Origin: JAISGQ01 sp964500965
GTDB taxonomy: Bacteria > Bacillota > Clostridia > Oscillospirales > Acutalibacteraceae
DNA: 32,784 bases
Reading direction: 5' to 3'
Assembly: GCA_964500965.1 (NCBI GenBank)
Contig: CAZCQZ010000023.1
Location: 1 to 32,784 of the forward strand
Made by a program: the position numbers and the translations under genes. The notes under the pieces are model-generated. The model worked only from the letters and a program-made list of their open reading frames with translations. It had not been told where the DNA came from and ran no database searches. This document shows, one piece after another, positions 30,431 to 32,784 of this stretch. Within the stretch, counting starts at the first letter, position 1; each line of letters begins with the position of its first letter.

Positions 30431-31276
30431 TCAGTATAGTGCCATCAACAATTTCTCCGCTTCCGCATACAGCTTCGGTGACGTTTGCGGATAAGTAAGC
30501 TCGGCAGGGAGCGTATCAAATATTCTGATTTCTTTCATTTCACTTTCCGGAAGCTCACCAAAGGAGTGAACCACCGCAAGGAAAACTATTCCGTTGGAAC
30601 AGGCTTGGCGGTTGAATCCCCAATAGTCGCAGACGGGATAGATGTCGGCATCCTTAATTCCGCTTTCCTCAAACAGCTCACGCTTTGCACATTCAAGCGG
30701 CGTTTCGCCGTCCTCAATATGACCGCCCTGTGTTTCCCAAGTGTCACGCTTTTTGTGTCTGGACATTATCCATTTTCCTTTATAATTGGAGCAAATGACA
30801 GTATATTTATATCGTTCCAAATAACCGAGCGGATAAATTCGGCATTGAAGCTCTTTGCGGATAACCTCACGGTTAATCGTTGGATCGTTTAGATCGACAT
30901 AAAGCTCCTTGCATTTTTCGGTGGCAAGGTCGTGCCCTTGCAACGCTGCCTTGCGATACCAAAAGATTGCTTGCTCCATATCACACTCTACACCAATGGC
31001 GTCCTCGTGGAACCAAGCAAGATTAAATTGTCCGTCACGGTCACCGTGATCGGCGGCTCTGCGTGTCCAATAGACCGCTTTTTCAAGATCTTTCTCAACA
31101 CCAATGCCGTCATAATAGAAGTATCCGATCTGACATTCGGCAAGAGGATAGCCCTGCTCGGCAAGTTCCATGTGCCCGGCAAAACACTCTTCATATTGCT
31201 GCGTATTAAAGTATTTCTCAATCAGCCTATTGCAGATGTCAAGCTCTCTGCAAGGCTTGTAATAGGATTCCGACAT
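30431..31276 (-). CDS. Sel1-repeat and Nudix hydrolase fusion protein
   Basis: A 281-residue two-part protein. Residues about 28-120 form Sel1-like repeats (QGYPLAECQIGYFYYDGIGVEKDLEKAVYWTRRAADHGD and the next two units), usually for protein contact. Residues about 145-281 are a Nudix domain with a complete box, G185-x5-E191-x7-R199-E200-L-x-E203-E204-x-G206-I, for hydrolysis of a nucleoside diphosphate linked to another group. GGHIEDGE and the FNRQACSNGIVFLAVVHSF strand resemble ADP-ribose/dNTP pyrophosphatases. The combination is unusual. GGAG lies 8 nt before the ATG; it begins 2 bp after the previous stop. Confidence 0.82.
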   Translation of the reverse strand: MSESYYKPCRELDICNRLIEKYFNTQQYEECFAGHMELAEQGYPLAECQIGYFYYDGIGVEKDLEKAVYWTRRAADHGDRDGQFNLAWFHEDAIGVECDMEQAIFWYRKAALQGHDLATEKCKELYVDLNDPTINREVIRKELQCRIYPLGYLERYKYTVICSNYKGKWIMSRHKKRDTWETQGGHIEDGETPLECAKRELFEESGIKDADIYPVCDYWGFNRQACSNGIVFLAVVHSFGELPESEMKEIRIFDTLPAELTYPQTSPKLYAEAEKLLMALY

Positions 31277-31278
31277 GG

Positions 31279-31995
31279 TTATTCTCCATCATAAACATAA
31301 GTATCATAGCTCGATTTGTCCGGATTTTGAAACAGACTACGGAGTGTCATCGCTGACCAGTCGCAGTCATCGCTTTCAAAGCATACGGTTTCATATTGGG
31401 ACAGCATGAATGTTACAAGGCACCGGGCAAATTCTTTGAAGCGGCTATTGTCATTACCGCAAATGTATGCGATCTCGTTATCCTCCACAAAAGCACAGGC
31501 GGTGATTTCGGAAGCACTTTCGGCATAGAGTACCGTTTTGGGCAAATTATTGCAGAAAGCTTCGTAATCGCTCGTCCATGGGTTGATTGTTTCGTGTATA
31601 GCAACATAATGCTTATACATTTGTCGGCAAGCCTGTTCATATTCGACTTCTCCTGTGGTAGTACGGCGAGGCTGTGTATTTTCGATTTTACCGATATAGT
31701 CCTCAATACCGACTTCTGACACGTAGCATTTCCGTTTGCAGACACAGCCACCGGCGGTTAGAAATGTTGTCAGCACAACATCGTCCGAGTCTGCCATGAC
31801 TTGCAGAGAAAAACCGACAATATCTTTCAACTGAGCAAACAATTCTTTGCTCAGTCGAAGATCAAAACAGTTTAGTTTTAGCTTTACATAGCAGTTCATT
31901 TTGTGGTACGGATTGTGTGAAAGTGCCACCGTTCCGATAGACTTGCTATTATAAAAAATGCTGTATTCATTTTCCGATATTCGGGTGATAGTCAT
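31279..31995 (-). CDS. Unrecognised protein, possibly with a GNAT-like fold
   Basis: A 238-residue soluble protein I do not recognise. The N-terminal third reads as beta strands (YSIFYNSKSIGTVALSHNPYHKMNCYVKLKL), and the C-terminal part (SEITACAFVEDNEIAYICGND, FKEFARCLVTFMLSQYETVCFESDDCDWSAMTLRSLF) loosely resembles an acetyltransferase core, but no clear acetyl-CoA loop is visible. It contains ten cysteines. AGGAGAGG is about 8 nt before the ATG; it overlaps the upstream small ORF by 4 bp and is followed 2 bp later by the Sel1-Nudix gene, so the three are likely one operon. Confidence 0.7.
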   Translation of the reverse strand: MTITRISENEYSIFYNSKSIGTVALSHNPYHKMNCYVKLKLNCFDLRLSKELFAQLKDIVGFSLQVMADSDDVVLTTFLTAGGCVCKRKCYVSEVGIEDYIGKIENTQPRRTTTGEVEYEQACRQMYKHYVAIHETINPWTSDYEAFCNNLPKTVLYAESASEITACAFVEDNEIAYICGNDNSRFKEFARCLVTFMLSQYETVCFESDDCDWSAMTLRSLFQNPDKSSYDTYVYDGE

Positions 31996-32195
31996 AATAA
32001 TTCCTCTCCTACGGTCATTCCAAAGGAGGTGTACTCTGTGGTCGCTTTGAGATACGCCTCCGAGTCACCGTTCAGCACGAGGTCGGCATGTTCAAGGGAG
32101 TGTTTTCTGCCATTGTAACATAACAGCACGGAATATTTCAATGGTTTATCGTATTCTTTAATGATATATCGCTTAGGTGATATGATATACGGCAA
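31992..32195 (-). CDS. Small unrecognised ORF, possibly truncated
   Basis: A 67-residue frame (ISPKRYIIKEYDKPLKYSVLLCYNGRKHS...VGEELL) with no known domain. The only usable start is TTG at 32195, which has no ribosome site; in-frame codons continue upstream for 17 codons to a TGA without any ATG or GTG. The 4-bp ATGA overlap with the next gene argues that it is or was a real gene, perhaps having lost its 5' end. An ATACGG/CCGTAT hairpin (32187-32192, 32197-32202) covers the putative start. Confidence 0.4.
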   Translation of the reverse strand: MPYIISPKRYIIKEYDKPLKYSVLLCYNGRKHSLEHADLVLNGDSEAYLKATTEYTSFGMTVGEELL

Positions 32196-32336
32196 ACCGT
32201 ATGATATAATATGCCGGCATTCTTTTTTCGTGTGGTTATTTACAGCTCAAGAAATAATCGCTCTTTTTCGTAAAACCGAAAATGTCTCTTACGAACAGTG
32301 ATCAACGCAATGAAATAGAATCGCCGGAATCGGGAT

Positions 32337-32708
32337 TTAGGCTTGCATTACATTGTCTGTCCACATTTCGCACTGACTCATGACGGTCTGGACAGCATCG
32401 TCCATACCTTCCGGTGGGTACTTGTGCTTTTTAAGCAATCTCTTGACCAAACGACGCATACCGGCTCTTGCGCTTTCTTTCTTTTGCCAATCAATCGTCC
32501 TATTCTTGCGGAGAAGATCCGTCAATTCCTTAGTAATAGCAATCAGCTCGTCATGCTCGTAGAAATCCTTAATGGCTTGAGGCTTCGTCAGTGCATCATA
32601 GGCAAAGGTGGGTGCGCCGCAGTAGTGGGCATCCTCGCCCAGCCACTCGCTGATGGTATTTACCAGCCGCTTGCGTTCTGTGCCGGTTGCGTTGATTTTA
32701 ATCGTCAT
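32337..32708 (-). CDS. Chimeric small protein: N-terminal mobile-element-type segment joined to a type I restriction HsdR tail
   Basis: A 123-residue protein. Residues from about 43 to 119 (AIKDFYEHDELIAITKELTDLL, NRTIDWQKKESARAGMRRLVKRLLKKHKYPPEGMDDAVQTVMSQCEMWTDN) resemble the extreme C-terminus of type I restriction subunit R (DUF3387-type region). Residues 1-40 (MTIKINATGTERKRLVNTISEWLG, APTFAY) resemble the start of small 'virulence-related' proteins seen on Firmicutes mobile elements; both matches are from memory. The translocase and nuclease parts of HsdR are absent. AAGGAGGT lies 7 nt before the ATG at 32708, so it looks expressed; a start at 32738 is possible but would include that site. 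Confidence 0.6.
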   Translation of the reverse strand: MTIKINATGTERKRLVNTISEWLGEDAHYCGAPTFAYDALTKPQAIKDFYEHDELIAITKELTDLLRKNRTIDWQKKESARAGMRRLVKRLLKKHKYPPEGMDDAVQTVMSQCEMWTDNVMQA

Positions 32709-32784
32709 GTTCGTGACCTCCTTGATTTTGGTAGTCACATATTACCGTCAGGTTCGGTATATATCCAGTCATTTCTCGCACATT

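Noticed and set aside
32187..32220. Attachment site or insertion sequence border near the accessory genes
   Set aside because: ATACGG/CCGTAT and the palindrome ATGCCGGCAT are short, with no integrase, transposase or matching copy in the window.

Overview
The window looks like chromosomal DNA of a low-to-mid GC Gram-positive bacterium of class Clostridia, probably a gut Oscillospirales/Ruminococcaceae-type organism (inference). Support: strong AGGAGG-type ribosome sites, housekeeping promoters with TTGAC/TATAAT boxes, a SipW/TasA-type surface protein, a split transketolase, and the Firmicutes order miaB - ylbF/ymcA - mutS - mutL - miaA and yggS(ylmE) - sepF - ylmH - divIVA - ileS - lspA - rluD. 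No tRNA, rRNA, CRISPR, transposase or phage gene is visible.

Layout. 1-335: a gene-free composite repeat (two 55-bp direct repeats around three short hairpins), then a hairpin and a promoter. 336-2906 (+): small membrane protein, AEC-family transporter, a gap with three hairpins, a histidine phosphatase and RuvX, closed by a terminator. 2907-3229: regulatory region with nested inverted repeats and a near-consensus promoter for a TasA-like/GLUG adhesin (3230-4621, +). A perfect 20-bp-stem terminator separates it from a three-gene minus-strand operon (iron-sulfur-type flavoprotein, DUF2975-like membrane protein, GNAT acetyltransferase). Divergent from that, + strand: a TPR protein and an MFS transporter whose leader is built like a drug-inducible translational attenuator (leader peptide MEVKIS plus competing stems, one covering the MFS ribosome site).

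9112-28937 (-): one nearly gapless run of 18 genes, about 20 kb, apparently starting from a promoter in front of miaB and ending at a hairpin after radC. Read in transcription order it holds tRNA modification (miaB), a YlbF/RicA-type regulator, a HAD phosphatase, mismatch repair (mutS, mutL), tRNA modification (miaA), an HlyD-like membrane protein, PLP homeostasis (yggS), cell division (sepF, ylmH, divIVA), ileS, lspA, rluD-type pseudouridine synthase, a Cof-type HAD phosphatase, split transketolase and radC.

29182-32784 (-): an accessory-looking stretch with a SWIM zinc-finger protein, a dual-specificity/tyrosine phosphatase, a Sel1-Nudix fusion, two unrecognised proteins and, at the edge, a small chimera whose C-terminal part resembles the end of a type I restriction HsdR subunit. 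The best candidates for new biology are the MFS translational attenuator, the possible kissing-loop RNA at 1594-1721, the inverted-repeat architecture around the adhesin promoter, and the HsdR-tail chimera.
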